Shown here: positions 1 through 9,244 of the stretch, piece after piece
How positions within the stretch are numbered: position 1 is the first letter of the stretch
How the letters are laid out: each line of letters begins with the position of its first letter
Assembly (NCBI GenBank): GCA_017398355.1
Contig: JAFQGD010000022.1
Span: forward strand, 1-50,515
Length of the DNA: 50,515 nucleotides
Origin: Akkermansia sp.
GTDB taxonomy: Bacteria > Verrucomicrobiota > Verrucomicrobiia > Verrucomicrobiales > Akkermansiaceae
Direction of reading: 5' to 3'
Notes under the pieces: model-generated
What the model was told of the DNA's origin: nothing
The model's input: the letters and a program-made list of their open reading frames with translations, nothing else
Database searches by the model: none
Made by a program: the position numbers and the translations under genes

Positions 1-97
1 TAGAAGTATCAGTATCATTGCCGGCAAGGGCAACGCCGTTGATTGTGTTGTTTGTGGTTAACATAGGAAACCACAGTAACACAAGACAAAGCCCCAT
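1..97 (-). CDS. Possible 5' end of an exported protein, cut by window edge
   Basis: An open frame starts at an ATG at 97 on the minus strand and runs off the left edge after 32 codons; an in-frame TGA lies a few codons upstream of that ATG. The first dozen residues are hydrophobic (MGLCLVLLWFPM) and the next are rich in Asn, Thr and Gly, as in a short signal sequence followed by a beta-rich surface domain. A second ATG at 64 would remove the hydrophobic part. No promoter or ribosome binding site is evident, and the N-terminus lacks the usual basic residues. Too short to assign a family. Confidence 0.3.
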   Translation of the reverse strand, partial: MGLCLVLLWFPMLTTNNTINGVALAGNDTDTS

Positions 98-244
98 GCA
101 GCTATTTCAGACTCGCCGCAAGTTCTGTCCCCCCCCAAGCCAGGGAAATTTAAACAAAAAAGAACAACCTTCCTATGACTGACGCATGGGAAAATAAGGC
201 CCCATTAAACAAATCAGAACACAAATTACTTACCGCGCTTCGTA

Positions 245-1150
245 TCAAAGCTGAGCCGTCACTTTGAAATGCAGCTTGGCCACATCTGCCAAGCGCTCGC
301 GACCATGCAGAGCCACAAAGTCGCGCGCAGCTTTCGTGACACGGGGTGAACACCCAAGAGGCAACTCGCAACCGGCTGCGGCAGAGGTTTCTTTCATCCA
401 GCGCACAAAGCGCTCGCGCGCGAGAATGGAAGCAGCCGCCACTGCCACATCGCTTTCAGCGCGGGGGCGTTGCTCCAGCTGCACAGGAACCTGCCGCTGT
501 TTCAAAGCGCTCTTGAGCACCCATTCGTTGGCAAATTGATCGCTCAGAGCGCGCGGGCATGAAGGCACACGCTCATGCAACGCGGCAATCACCCGCGCAT
601 GCCCCCATGCCAGCAACTTGTTCAAATTGCCCATGGAGGCGTAAATCTCATTATAGCGCGTGGGGCCTATGCAAACCACCTCGCACGCCACGCCGGGCAG
701 TTGGCGTATCTTGGCCGCTATTTTGCTGATGTTCGCATCATCAGCAATCTGTTTACTATCCCGGCAACCGATGCGCACCAACTCATGTGCCGAGCGTTCA
801 TCCGTATAGACACCGGCAATCACCAACGGGCCAAAATAATCCCCCTTGCCACTCTCGTCCACCCCAAAATGCGGAGTCGTATCCACCAAGCCGTTCACCA
901 TTTTATCTGCCGCGGGAGCATTGCCTGCGGGTGCCACCAACAACACAAACTCCAAAAAATCATCTGCTCCGCTCCCCTGCACCAGCAATTTCCCTTTCTT
1001 GGGATAATATGCCACATTCACTTTCGGCCCTTCAAAGCAAAAATCTGCATACTGCCGCTCTACCGGAGCGTAACCGGCGCGGGTTGATAGCTTCTTTTTC
1101 AAGGCTGCAGCCTCGGCGGAGCTCATCTGCAAGGTATATTGATTGGCCAT
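245..1150 (-). CDS. rnhC: Ribonuclease HIII
   Basis: Endonuclease that cuts the RNA strand of RNA-DNA hybrids in the cytoplasm. The 301-residue product matches RNase HIII in length and in its two parts: an N-terminal TBP-like substrate-binding domain (about 1-90) and an RNase H fold that opens with the motif GVDESGKGDYFGPLV. In HIII enzymes this motif carries the acidic metal ligands (Asp-Glu) and the GKG loop. The N-terminal domain separates HIII from HII. A possible promoter (TTGACC, 17 nt, AAATTT at 1160-1188) ends 9 nt before the ATG and would leave almost no leader; its -10 box is poor. It stands alone, divergent from the HU gene at 1309. Confidence 0.9.
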   Translation of the reverse strand: MANQYTLQMSSAEAAALKKKLSTRAGYAPVERQYADFCFEGPKVNVAYYPKKGKLLVQGSGADDFLEFVLLVAPAGNAPAADKMVNGLVDTTPHFGVDESGKGDYFGPLVIAGVYTDERSAHELVRIGCRDSKQIADDANISKIAAKIRQLPGVACEVVCIGPTRYNEIYASMGNLNKLLAWGHARVIAALHERVPSCPRALSDQFANEWVLKSALKQRQVPVQLEQRPRAESDVAVAAASILARERFVRWMKETSAAAGCELPLGCSPRVTKAARDFVALHGRERLADVAKLHFKVTAQL

Positions 1151-1250
1151 TCCGACGCTAAATTTGCCTTATTTTACGCTCAGGTCAACTCCAAAACTGC
1201 AAAACATGCACATTTTTAGTCGTTGTTGACGTAAAAAAAGCATTTTTTGC

Positions 1251-1279
1251 GGGACAAAATGCCCAAAATGCGCTATATT
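1251..1279 (+). promoter_or_regulatory. Promoter of the first HU/IHF gene
   Basis: GGGACA (1251-1256), 17-nt spacer, TATATT (1274-1279), 29 nt before the ATG. The second HU gene has the same arrangement at 8755-8783 (GCGACA, 17 nt, TATATT), with a shared TTGCG just before and TTCC after, so the element is conserved between the paralogs. Confidence 0.7.
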
Positions 1280-1308
1280 CCTGCCAGCTTCTGTAACCAA
1301 GCAAACTT

Positions 1309-1614
1309 ATGTCTAACACCATCACAAAACGCGAACTTGTTGGCAAGATTTGTGCAGAACTCGACAGCGCTTTTACGCAAGAAGAGGTTCTTCAAATCGT
1401 GCAAAAAGTAGTAGATGAAATCACCGCCGCTCTCAGCAAGGGCAACAAAGTTGTCATCCGCAACTTCGGCACCTTCATCGTCAAAGAAGTGAAGCCCAAG
1501 GTAGGCCGCAACCCCAAGAACCCGGCCAAGGATGTACCCATTCCTGCCCGTTCTGTGGTGAAGTTTAAGGTAGGCAAGACTCTGAAGGAAGCTGCCGCCA
1601 AGGTTTCCCTGTAA
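1309..1614 (+). CDS. HU/IHF-family nucleoid protein, copy 1
   Basis: Small basic DNA-bending protein of 101 residues. It carries the HU/IHF signature NFGTFxVKE followed by GRNPKNP and IPARSVVKFKVGKTLK, that is, the beta-arm with its intercalating proline and the C-terminal helix. It is 76% identical to the copy at 8818 and identical except for one position over residues 64-93. The start is the ATG reached from the promoter at 1251; no Shine-Dalgarno is present (AAGCAAACTT precedes the ATG). It lies just upstream of hisG, from which it is separated by a stem-loop. Whether it acts as HU-like homodimer, IHF-like heterodimer with copy 2, or both cannot be read from sequence. Confidence 0.93.
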   Translation: MSNTITKRELVGKICAELDSAFTQEEVLQIVQKVVDEITAALSKGNKVVIRNFGTFIVKEVKPKVGRNPKNPAKDVPIPARSVVKFKVGKTLKEAAAKVSL

Positions 1615-1638
1615 GATTGCCCCCATTATCACCTTGTG

Positions 1639-1680
1639 CGAGGACGCTTCTGCATGGGGCAGTTGCGTCCTCGTTTCTTC
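1639..1680 (+). terminator. Stem-loop after HU copy 1, possible leaky terminator
   Basis: Perfect 9-bp stem (CGAGGACGC 1639-1647 with 1665-1673), 17-nt loop, then TTTCTTC. The U-tract is interrupted. No promoter is visible between this hairpin and hisG (ATG 1700), so the his genes may be read through it. Confidence 0.6.
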
Positions 1681-1699
1681 CCGCCCCCAACCATTCATT

Positions 1700-2554
1700 A
1701 TGAAACTGAGAATAGCAGTTCAATCAAAAGGACGTCTCAACGAAGACACCATGGCACTGCTGGCAGAAGCCGGCATCAAAGTGAGCTCCTCCAAGCGCAC
1801 CCTGCTGGTAGCAGCCCGCAAGTTCCCCATGGAAGTACTCTACCTGCGAGATGACGACATTCCCGAAACCGTGACAGACGGCGTAGCCGACATCGGCGTG
1901 GTAGGCCTCAATGAATACCTTGAGCGCCAAGGCGATGCAGATATCGTCAAAAAGCTGGGATTCGGTGGTTGCCGCCTGAGCATTGCCATTCCCAAGGAAC
2001 ATGAGTACGATGGCCCGCAATGGCTGCAGGGGCGAAAAATTGCTACGTCCTATCCCGTCATCCTTCGCCGCTGGCTGGATGAGCAAGGCGTGCAAGCGCA
2101 CATCCACGTCATCACCGGCTCAGTAGAAATCTCCACCGGTATCGGCTTAGCAGATGCCATTTTCGATATCGTGAGCAGCGGCGCCACCTTGGTGAGCAAC
2201 AACCTCAAGGAAGTGGAAGTGGTGCTGGAAAGCGAAGCCGTCCTCATTGCACACAAGAACCTGCCCACCGAAAAGCGGGAGATTCTGGACAAGTTGCTGT
2301 TCCGCATGGATGCGGTCATGACTGCGGCAGATAAGCGCTATGTGCTGATGAATGCACCCAAAGAGTGCGTAGAGCAAATTGTGGCCGTATTGCCCGGCGT
2401 GAAGAGCCCCACCATCATGCCCTTGGCACAAGATGACTGGTGCAGCATCCACACCGTATTGGATGAATCCTGCTTCTGGGATATCATCGGCAAGCTCAAG
2501 GAAGCCGGCGCTCAAGGCATTCTTGTGCTGCCCATCGAAAAAATGATTCTGTAA
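1700..2554 (+). CDS. hisG: ATP phosphoribosyltransferase, long (HisG-L) form
   Basis: First committed step of histidine synthesis: ATP + PRPP to phosphoribosyl-ATP. The 284-residue product begins MKLRIAVQSKGRLNED, typical of HisG, and has the PRPP-binding segment STGIGLADAIFDIVSSG. The extra ~75 residues at the C-terminus match the ACT-like regulatory domain of the long form, which senses histidine and does not need HisZ; no hisZ is seen. An in-frame ATG further upstream (1634) would add a tail unlike HisG, so 1700 was chosen. No Shine-Dalgarno. Opens the operon, 17 nt before hisDC. Confidence 0.95.
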   Translation: MKLRIAVQSKGRLNEDTMALLAEAGIKVSSSKRTLLVAARKFPMEVLYLRDDDIPETVTDGVADIGVVGLNEYLERQGDADIVKKLGFGGCRLSIAIPKEHEYDGPQWLQGRKIATSYPVILRRWLDEQGVQAHIHVITGSVEISTGIGLADAIFDIVSSGATLVSNNLKEVEVVLESEAVLIAHKNLPTEKREILDKLLFRMDAVMTAADKRYVLMNAPKECVEQIVAVLPGVKSPTIMPLAQDDWCSIHTVLDESCFWDIIGKLKEAGAQGILVLPIEKMIL

Positions 2555-2571
2555 TTATACCCCACCCTCCC

Positions 2572-4920
2572 ATGAATATCATCTCGGAACCCGCTCGCGA
2601 ACAATGGGCAGAGCTTGTGCGCCGCCCGGCTTTTGATGTCACGCAACTCTTTGATGTGGTGCGCCCCATCATGGATGCCGTGCATACGCATGGCGACCAG
2701 GCATTGCGCGAGTATGGACACCGATTTGATGGGGTACAACTAGAAGAGTTGGCGGTTTCCCCCGTTGAAATAGCCGAAGCCTGCGCCCAAGTGCCGCAGG
2801 AATTGGCAGAAGCCATTGAGCTGGCCTACTGCAACATATACGACTTTCACGAGCTACAGCACAACACCCAAGCCCCGGTGAAACTGGAAACAGCACCTGG
2901 GGTGGTGTGCGAGCAACGCACCCTGCCCATCCAGCGCGTGGGGCTGTATGTTCCCGGCGGGCAAGCGCCGCTCTTCTCCACCGTCCTCATGCTGGCCGTA
3001 CCCGCAGCCGTGGCAGGCTGCGAGGAAGTGGTGCTCTGCACACCTCCCGGCAAGGATGGCAAGGTGAACCCGGTTATTCTTTATGCCGCAGAGCTTTGCG
3101 GCATAAAGCGCATCTACAAAGTAGGCGGCGCGCAAGCCATCGCCGCCATGACCTACGGTACAGCATCCGTACCCAAAGTGGACAAAATCTTCGGGCCGGG
3201 CAATGCCTATGTAACAGCAGCCAAACAACTGGCCTCATTAGCCGGGGTCGCTATCGACATGCCGGCCGGCCCCAGCGAAGTGGAAGTGCTGGCCGATGCC
3301 ACCTGTGTGCCGGCCTTTGTAGCGGCCGATTTGCTGAGCCAGGCTGAGCACGGCCCGGACAGCCAAGCCATGCTTGTAACAACGGATGCCGATGTCGCAA
3401 GAGCCGTTGCTGCGGAAGTAGAAAAGCAACTTGCAGAACTTCCCCGCCGCGATGTAGCCACCCAGTCCATTTCCCACAGCCGCATCATCGTGCTGGCAAA
3501 CAAGCAAGATTGCATCGACTTCACCAACGCCTATGGTCCCGAGCACCTCATCATCGCGATGGAAGAAGCTGATACCGTGGCAAAAGAAACAACCAATGCC
3601 GGTTCCATCTTCTTGGGTAATTACAGCTGCGAAAGTGCCGGCGACTATGCCAGCGGCACCAACCACACCCTGCCCACCATGGGCTGCGTGCGTGCCTACA
3701 GCAGCCTTTGTATCGACAGTTTCCAGCGCAAGCTGACCCTGCAAACACTCACACCGCAAGGAATCCGCAGCATCGGCCGCACAGTAGAACTCATGGCCCA
3801 AGCAGAGCATCTGGATGCCCATGCCCGCGCCATGGCCCTGCGCATGCAGGCTGTCTCACAGCTCCCGATAGAGACAGAGAACAACGGTATTGCACAACTG
3901 GTGCGCCCGAACATCCTGAAGCTCAAGCCCTACAGCTCTGCCCGCGATGAATACGCGGGCAAGGCCGCCCACGTCTTCTTGGATGCCAATGAATGCCCGC
4001 ACAATGCACCCAACAACCGCTACCCCGACCCCCTTCAATGGGAACTCAAACAGAAAATCTCTGCCTACAAAGGAATAGCACCGGAGCGCATCTTCTTGGG
4101 CAATGGCAGCGATGAAGCCATCGACCTCATCTTCCGCACTTTCTGCACCCCCGGAGTGGATGAGGTGGCAGCCATCTCCCCCTCCTACGGCATGTACGAA
4201 GTTTGCGCGGATATCAACAACATCCGCTACAACGCCATTCCGCTGGAAGACGGCTACCAATTTAATGCAGAAAACTTCCTGCAATCCATCTACTCACCCT
4301 GCACTAAGGTTATCTTCATCTGCAGCCCCAACAATCCCACCGGCAATTTGCTCCCCATCGAAGAAATCCGCAAGGTGCTGGACATCTTCCCCGGAATAGT
4401 CGTTGTCGATGAAGCGTACATCGACTTTGCCCCGGCAGGTTCATCCGCAGCAGCCTTGTTGGAAGAATACCCCCGGCTCATCGTCCTCAACACCTTCTCC
4501 AAGGCTTGGGCCTCTGCCGGCATCCGCTTGGGTATGGCTCTTGCTCACCCGGAAATCATTGGGCTTTTCAACAAAGTCAAGTACCCGTACAACGTCAACA
4601 TCCTCACCCAGCGCGCGGCTATGGAGCGACTGGAGCACATGGATGAAATCCGCGCTTGGGTGGATGAAGCACTCAGCGAACGCACCCGCATGATGCAAGA
4701 AGTAGCCGCCCTCCCCATCTGCCGGGAAATCTACCCCAGCGATGCCAACTTTTTCTTGGCACGCATGACAGATGCCTGCTCCATATATGATGCACTGGTG
4801 AACCAAGGCATCATCGTGCGCAATCGCCACCGTATCACCATGTGCGAAAATTGCCTCCGCATCACCATCGGTACCCCGGCAGAAAACAACGAACTTCTCG
4901 CAGCTCTTAAACAGTTCTGA
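2572..4920 (+). CDS. HisD-HisC fusion: histidinol dehydrogenase / histidinol-phosphate aminotransferase
   Basis: One 782-codon frame encodes two complete enzymes. Residues 1 to about 435 are histidinol dehydrogenase, with the catalytic pair in YGPEHLI (Glu324, His325), the ligands in SQAEHGPD, and [15 protein letters not shown]. Residues from about 445 to 782 are a PLP aminotransferase of the HisC type, with [18 protein letters not shown] and the PLP lysine in [13 protein letters not shown] (Lys644). The linker is only some 10-20 residues. HisC performs step 7 or 8 (by numbering scheme) and HisD the last two steps, so the fused enzymes are not consecutive; HisB phosphatase acts between them. 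Starts 17 nt after hisG and ends 1 nt before hisB. No internal stop or obvious internal start at the junction. Confidence 0.93.
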   Translation: MNIISEPAREQWAELVRRPAFDVTQLFDVVRPIMDAVHTHGDQALREYGHRFDGVQLEELAVSPVEIAEACAQVPQELAEAIELAYCNIYDFHELQHNTQAPVKLETAPGVVCEQRTLPIQRVGLYVPGGQAPLFSTVLMLAVPAAVAGCEEVVLCTPPGKDGKVNPVILYAAELCGIKRIYKVGGAQAIAAMTYGTASVPKVDKIFGPGNAYVTAAKQLASLAGVAIDMPAGPSEVEVLADATCVPAFVAADLLSQAEHGPDSQAMLVTTDADVARAVAAEVEKQLAELPRRDVATQSISHSRIIVLANKQDCIDFTNAYGPEHLIIAMEEADTVAKETTNAGSIFLGNYSCESAGDYASGTNHTLPTMGCVRAYSSLCIDSFQRKLTLQTLTPQGIRSIGRTVELMAQAEHLDAHARAMALRMQAVSQLPIETENNGIAQLVRPNILKLKPYSSARDEYAGKAAHVFLDANECPHNAPNNRYPDPLQWELKQKISAYKGIAPERIFLGNGSDEAIDLIFRTFCTPGVDEVAAISPSYGMYEVCADINNIRYNAIPLEDGYQFNAENFLQSIYSPCTKVIFICSPNNPTGNLLPIEEIRKVLDIFPGIVVVDEAYIDFAPAGSSAAALLEEYPRLIVLNTFSKAWASAGIRLGMALAHPEIIGLFNKVKYPYNVNILTQRAAMERLEHMDEIRAWVDEALSERTRMMQEVAALPICREIYPSDANFFLARMTDACSIYDALVNQGIIVRNRHRITMCENCLRITIGTPAENNELLAALKQF

Positions 4921-4921
4921 T

Positions 4922-5989
4922 ATGAAAAAAGCGCTTTTCATTGACAGAGACGGCACCATCATCCACGAACCGGCAGATGAGCAAATAGATGCTTTTGAAA
5001 AACTCAGTTTTCTACCCGGCACCTTTCGCGCCCTGAGCACCATTCGAGAACTCACAGACTATGAGTTCGTCATGGTGAGCAACCAAGATGGTCTCGGTAC
5101 AGATTCCTTCCCGGAAGACACCTTCTGGCCTGTGCACAATTTTATATTGGATACGCTGAAAGGAGAAGGCGTGGAGTTCGATGATATCCTGATAGACCGC
5201 CACTTCCCGCACGATAACGCCCCCACGCGCAAACCCGGCACCGGCATGCTCACCGCCTACATGGATGGCTCCTATGATTTGGCCAACTGCTATGTCATCG
5301 GGGACCGCGCTACCGATGTGCAACTGGCTCAAAACTTGGGCTGCAAGGCCTTGCAGATTGGCACAAACGGCATGGATTGGACCAAAATCACCGAAATTTT
5401 GGTGGCTGGCGAGCGCAGCGCCGAAGTGCAGCGCACCACCCGCGAAACGGATATCTACGTCAAATTAGAACTGGACCGCCCCGGAGCCTGCGATATAAGC
5501 ACCGGTTTAGGCTTTTTCGACCACATGCTCGCCCAGCTGGCCCACCATGGGGGCATGGGGGTGACGATTCGTGTGCAAGGAGATTTGCATGTGGATGAAC
5601 ACCACACCATCGAAGACACCGGCTTGGCACTGGGTGAGTGTCTGCGCAAAGCCATCGGCAACAAACTGGGTATCTCCCGCTATGGCTACTGCCTCCCCAT
5701 GGATGACTGCCTATGCCAAGCAGCGCTGGATTTCGGCGGGCGGCCTTGGCTGCAGTGGGAGGCGGAATACAAACGCGAGCATATTGGCGATATGCCCACA
5801 GAAATGTTCTACCACTTCTTTAAGAGCCTCAGCGATGCCGCCCTCATGAACCTGAGCATCAAGGCTGAAGGCAATAATGAACACCACAAGATAGAAGGCA
5901 CCTTCAAAGCACTGGCTCGCGCTATCCGCGTGGCCGTGCAGCGCGATGTGCGCCACCTGGTGCTCCCCTCCAGCAAAGGCACTCTCTAA
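4922..5989 (+). CDS. hisB: Bifunctional histidinol-phosphatase / imidazoleglycerol-phosphate dehydratase
   Basis: 355 residues, the length of the two-domain HisB of enterobacteria and Bacteroidetes. The N-terminal HAD phosphatase shows FIDRDGT (Asp8, Asp10), a Ser-Asn-Gln motif II and the RKP plus GDRATD motifs. The C-terminal dehydratase (from about 165) has [21 protein letters not shown] and [12 protein letters not shown], the histidine-rich manganese sites. In the phosphatase, the E. coli zinc site Cys93, His95, Cys101, Cys103 aligns with Asp92, His94, Ala100, Thr102, so three ligands are gone. It follows hisDC by 1 nt and precedes hisH by 3 nt. Confidence 0.94.
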   Translation: MKKALFIDRDGTIIHEPADEQIDAFEKLSFLPGTFRALSTIRELTDYEFVMVSNQDGLGTDSFPEDTFWPVHNFILDTLKGEGVEFDDILIDRHFPHDNAPTRKPGTGMLTAYMDGSYDLANCYVIGDRATDVQLAQNLGCKALQIGTNGMDWTKITEILVAGERSAEVQRTTRETDIYVKLELDRPGACDISTGLGFFDHMLAQLAHHGGMGVTIRVQGDLHVDEHHTIEDTGLALGECLRKAIGNKLGISRYGYCLPMDDCLCQAALDFGGRPWLQWEAEYKREHIGDMPTEMFYHFFKSLSDAALMNLSIKAEGNNEHHKIEGTFKALARAIRVAVQRDVRHLVLPSSKGTL

Positions 5990-5992
5990 CTC

Positions 5993-6601
5993 ATGAAAGT
6001 CGCAGTCGTCAAGTACAACGCCGGCAACATTTGCTCCGTCATCAATGCTCTGCGCCGCATCGGCATAGAGCCACAGGTGACAGATTCTGCCACAGAACTG
6101 GCGGCAGCCGATCGCATCATCTTCCCGGGGCAGGGAGAAGCGGTCAACACCATGGTATACTTACAACAAAGCGGGCTGGGAGATGTCATCCGCAACCTTC
6201 ACCAACCGGTGCTGGGCATTTGCATTGGGCAGCAGTTGCTCTGTGCTCACTCCGAAGAGGGCCACACCCCTTGCTTGGGCATTTTTGATAGCTGCGTATG
6301 CCGCTTCCCTGATTCCTGCCCCGCAGGGCGTGTCAAGGTGCCTCAAATCGGCTGGAATACCATCGATGACCTGCGCTCCCCGCTCTTTGATGGGCTGAAA
6401 AACGGTGATTTTGTCTACTTTGTCCATAGCTTTTATGTGCCGGAATGCGCAGATGCCATTGCCCATACGACCTACGGCGGAGTCACCTACGCCTCTGCCC
6501 TGCACAAAGCGAATTTCTATGCAACCCAATTTCACCCCGAAAAAAGCGGGGACACAGGGCTGCGCATCCTCCACAATTTCATCCACCTCTGCCATGATTG
6601 A
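5993..6601 (+). CDS. hisH: Imidazole glycerol phosphate synthase, glutaminase subunit
   Basis: Class I glutamine amidotransferase that feeds ammonia to HisF. 202 residues. The nucleophile is Cys77 in GICIGQQLL, and the His-Glu pair is in TQFHPEKS near the C-terminus. The oxyanion region PGQGEA is clear; the usual Gly-Val-Gly-Ala-Phe is changed there, which is mild divergence. It overlaps hisA by 8 nt, which suggests translational coupling. HisH and HisF are not adjacent, as hisA lies between them, a common order. Confidence 0.94.
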   Translation: MKVAVVKYNAGNICSVINALRRIGIEPQVTDSATELAAADRIIFPGQGEAVNTMVYLQQSGLGDVIRNLHQPVLGICIGQQLLCAHSEEGHTPCLGIFDSCVCRFPDSCPAGRVKVPQIGWNTIDDLRSPLFDGLKNGDFVYFVHSFYVPECADAIAHTTYGGVTYASALHKANFYATQFHPEKSGDTGLRILHNFIHLCHD

Positions 6602-7310
6602 GCTTATCCCCGCCATAGATATCATCGGGGGTCAATGCGTGCGCCTCACCAAAGGTGATTACAACGCCCAAAAGACCTACGATGCCCACCCGGAAGACGT
6701 AGCACGCCGCTTCTACGACATGGGAGTACGCCGCCTGCACGTCGTGGATTTGGACGGTGCCAAGGCCGACCACATCGTCAACCTCGATACACTCAAAAAA
6801 ATCACCGCCCTCGGCATGACAGTTGATTTTGGCGGTGGCATCAAACAAGAAAGTGACCTGCAAGCCGCGTTTGACAACGGCGCCGCCATGGTCACGGTGG
6901 GTAGCTTGGCCGCAACGGCCCCCGACCGCCTCCTGCAATGGGCTGAAAAATACGGCCCCGACCGCTTCATTGTAGGGGCAGATGCCCTCAACGGACGCGT
7001 CATGATTAAAGGCTGGCGAGAAGATGGCGGCATGAGCTTGGATGAATTTGTAAGCTTCTACATGAGCCACGGAATCACCCGTGTGCTCTGCACCGATATT
7101 TCCCGCGATGGAACCTTGGGTGGCCCCAATACGGCTCTGTACCAAGACATCATGGCCAAACACCCCGGCTGCCGACTCATTGCCAGCGGCGGCGTAAGCT
7201 GTACGGATGATATACGCGCTCTCGATGCCGCCGGTATCCCCTCCGTTGTGTTCGGTAAAGCATACTACGAAGGTCGCATTGACCTCCCTTCCCTCCTCTC
7301 CCACTCCTAA
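6594..7310 (+). CDS. hisA: ProFAR isomerase (HisA)
   Basis: Amadori isomerase converting ProFAR to PRFAR. 238 residues forming a (beta/alpha)8 barrel, with the HisA hallmarks IPAIDIIGGQCVRLTKGDY at the start, HVVDLDGAK, VDFGGGI and CTDISRDGTL(G)GPN. The catalytic aspartates are in AIDI and in TDISRDG. The ATG at 6594 lies inside hisH and gives the standard N-terminus; a longer in-frame extension upstream is only a frame shadow. Confidence 0.95.
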   Translation: MIELIPAIDIIGGQCVRLTKGDYNAQKTYDAHPEDVARRFYDMGVRRLHVVDLDGAKADHIVNLDTLKKITALGMTVDFGGGIKQESDLQAAFDNGAAMVTVGSLAATAPDRLLQWAEKYGPDRFIVGADALNGRVMIKGWREDGGMSLDEFVSFYMSHGITRVLCTDISRDGTLGGPNTALYQDIMAKHPGCRLIASGGVSCTDDIRALDAAGIPSVVFGKAYYEGRIDLPSLLSHS

Positions 7311-7319
7311 CCCCTGAAT

Positions 7320-8081
7320 ATGAATATGTTAGCCAAGCGAATTATCCCCTGTCTGGATGTCAAGGACGGCCGCACCGTCAAGGGCATCAACTTCGTGAAC
7401 CTGCGAGATGCCGGCGACCCCGTTGAACTGGGTAAGGCCTACAGCGAGCAAGGAGCAGATGAACTGGTATTCCTGGATATCGCCGCCACTCACGAGGGGC
7501 GCAAGACCTTCACCGATATGGTTTCCCGCGTGGCCGCTGCCATCTCCATCCCCTTCACTGTAGGGGGTGGCATTCATGAACTGGCAGACGTAGCGCGCCT
7601 GCTGGAAGCCGGGGCAGACAAAGTGAGTCTGAACTCTGCCGCGCTGCGCAACCCGCAGTTGGTGAATGATATTGCAGCCCGCTTTGGCTCCCAAGTATGC
7701 GTAGCGGCTATTGATGCCCGCCATGATGAAGACGGCTGGTATTGCTATGTGAACGGTGGCCGCATCCGCGTGGAGCGCACCCTCTTCGACTGGGCACGCG
7801 AGGTCGCAGACCGTGGCGCCGGTGAGATTCTCTTTACCAGCATGGATCACGACGGCGTGAAACAGGGCTTCCCCAATGAGGCCCTTGCCCGCCTTTCGGA
7901 TGAACTGAGCATCCCCGTCATCGCCAGCGGTGGCGCCGGTGCCAAAGAACACTTTGCAGATGCTTTCCGCCTGGGGCATGCAGATGCCGCCTTGGCAGCC
8001 AGTGTATTCCACTTCGGCGAAATCAAGATTCCCGAACTCAAGCAGTACCTCCGCGATGAAGGCATCTGCGTGCGTCTGTAA
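7320..8081 (+). CDS. hisF: Imidazole glycerol phosphate synthase, cyclase subunit
   Basis: Cyclase half of the HisHF complex, making imidazole glycerol phosphate and AICAR from PRFAR and ammonia. 253 residues, a TIM barrel related to HisA. It begins [19 protein letters not shown] and contains [24 protein letters not shown] and [12 protein letters not shown], which supply the two catalytic aspartates and the phosphate sites. Two ATGs two codons apart (7320, 7326) are both possible starts. It is 9 nt after hisA and 22 nt before hisIE. Confidence 0.95.
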   Translation: MNMLAKRIIPCLDVKDGRTVKGINFVNLRDAGDPVELGKAYSEQGADELVFLDIAATHEGRKTFTDMVSRVAAAISIPFTVGGGIHELADVARLLEAGADKVSLNSAALRNPQLVNDIAARFGSQVCVAAIDARHDEDGWYCYVNGGRIRVERTLFDWAREVADRGAGEILFTSMDHDGVKQGFPNEALARLSDELSIPVIASGGAGAKEHFADAFRLGHADAALAASVFHFGEIKIPELKQYLRDEGICVRL

Positions 8082-8103
8082 CTCATACCTCTAATACTCA
8101 ACC

Positions 8104-8718
8104 ATGACTATAGATTTCGATAAATGTGGCGGCTTGGTGCCAGCCATCATTCAGGATGCCGGCACAGGCAAAGTGCTGATGCTGGGCTACATGAACGCTG
8201 AATCTTTCGCCAAGACCCAAGAGACCGGGCGGGTGTGCTTCTACAGCCGCAGCCGCCAATGCCTGTGGACCAAAGGCGAAACGAGCGGCAACTATCTGGA
8301 TGTCGTAAGCATCAAGGTAGACTGCGACAACGATACCCTGCTCATCCAAGCCAAGCCCCACGGCCCCGTGTGCCACACCGGCACAGATACCTGCTGGGGA
8401 GAAAAGAATGAGGGCAATCCCCTCCTCTTCCTTACCGAGCTGCAAGACTTCATCAACAAGCGCCACGAGGAAATGCCCGAAGGCTCCTACACCACCTCTC
8501 TTTTCCGCGATGGTATCAACCGCATGGCTCAGAAAGTCGGGGAAGAAGCATTGGAGGCCGTCATCGAGGCCTGCAACGGCACCAATGAGCGCTTGTTATA
8601 CGAGGCCTCCGACATGTTCTACCACCTCATCGTGCTGCTCACTTCCAAGGGGCTCCGTATCGAGCAAGTGGCTGAAGAATTGGTCGTGCGACACAATCCC
8701 GGCTGGAAAAAACACTAA
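8104..8718 (+). CDS. hisIE: Phosphoribosyl-AMP cyclohydrolase / phosphoribosyl-ATP pyrophosphatase fusion
   Basis: Performs steps 2 and 3 of the pathway. 204 residues: HisI domain (about 1-115) with [29 protein letters not shown], the metal motif VDCDNDTLL and [12 protein letters not shown]; HisE domain (about 116-204) with the MazG-like helices [17 protein letters not shown] and [13 protein letters not shown]. Last gene of the operon, so with the phosphatase in HisB every reaction from PRPP to histidine is encoded here. The second HU promoter starts 36 nt after the stop. Confidence 0.95.
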   Translation: MTIDFDKCGGLVPAIIQDAGTGKVLMLGYMNAESFAKTQETGRVCFYSRSRQCLWTKGETSGNYLDVVSIKVDCDNDTLLIQAKPHGPVCHTGTDTCWGEKNEGNPLLFLTELQDFINKRHEEMPEGSYTTSLFRDGINRMAQKVGEEALEAVIEACNGTNERLLYEASDMFYHLIVLLTSKGLRIEQVAEELVVRHNPGWKKH

Positions 8719-8754
8719 AATACGCAATTTTGCGCATGTGAACACGAATTTTGC

Positions 8755-8783
8755 GCGACATTGCATTAAAAATCAGCTATATT
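8755..8783 (+). promoter_or_regulatory. Promoter of the second HU/IHF gene
   Basis: GCGACA (8755-8760), 17-nt spacer, TATATT (8778-8783), 34 nt before the ATG. Same spacing and the same flanking TTGCG and TTCC as the promoter at 1251. Confidence 0.7.
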
Positions 8784-8817
8784 CCCTCTCAACAACTCTT
8801 TCAACCACACAACACTT

Positions 8818-9123
8818 ATGGCAAATACTATTACCAAACGCGAACTCGTCAACCAGATTAGCGCCGACCTCGGCTCCGGTTTCACGCAGAATGAAGTTCT
8901 GGAAGTTGTACAGAAAGCCGTGGAAGTCATCACAGACGCTCTGGGCAAGGGTGACCGCGTTGTCATTCGCAATTTCGGTACTTTCCAAGTCAAGGAAGTC
9001 AAGGCCAAGGTAGGCCGCAACCCCAAGAACCCCGGCAAGGATGTACCCATCCCCGCTCGCTCTGTGGTGAAGTTCAAGGTGGGCAAGACCCTCAAGGACA
9101 CCGTGGCTCAGGTTTCCCTCTAA
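8818..9123 (+). CDS. HU/IHF-family nucleoid protein, copy 2
   Basis: Paralog of the gene at 1309, also 101 residues, with the same beta-arm and C-terminal helix; differences cluster in the first 57 residues, where the dimer interface lies. A 28-nt exact DNA match joins the two genes (1496-1523 and 9005-9032). The gene has its own promoter and a strong terminator, so it is transcribed separately from the his operon it follows. No Shine-Dalgarno (ACAACACTT precedes the ATG). A different partner or expression level from copy 1 is possible but is inference. Confidence 0.93.
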   Translation: MANTITKRELVNQISADLGSGFTQNEVLEVVQKAVEVITDALGKGDRVVIRNFGTFQVKEVKAKVGRNPKNPGKDVPIPARSVVKFKVGKTLKDTVAQVSL

Positions 9124-9146
9124 TTCCCCCTACTTTCATCTTTCTT

Positions 9147-9185
9147 GCGCGGACTTCTGATGATAGGAGTCCGCGCCTCTTTTTT
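9147..9185 (+). terminator. Intrinsic terminator of HU copy 2
   Basis: Perfect 9-bp stem GCGCGGACT (9147-9155) with 9168-9176, 12-nt loop, then CTCTTTTTT. Confidence 0.85.
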
Positions 9186-9244
9186 ACTTACAAAAGGCAT
9201 CAAATTCAAAAGGGGGAAGATTCGGCGTACCAAGTAGCAAACAA

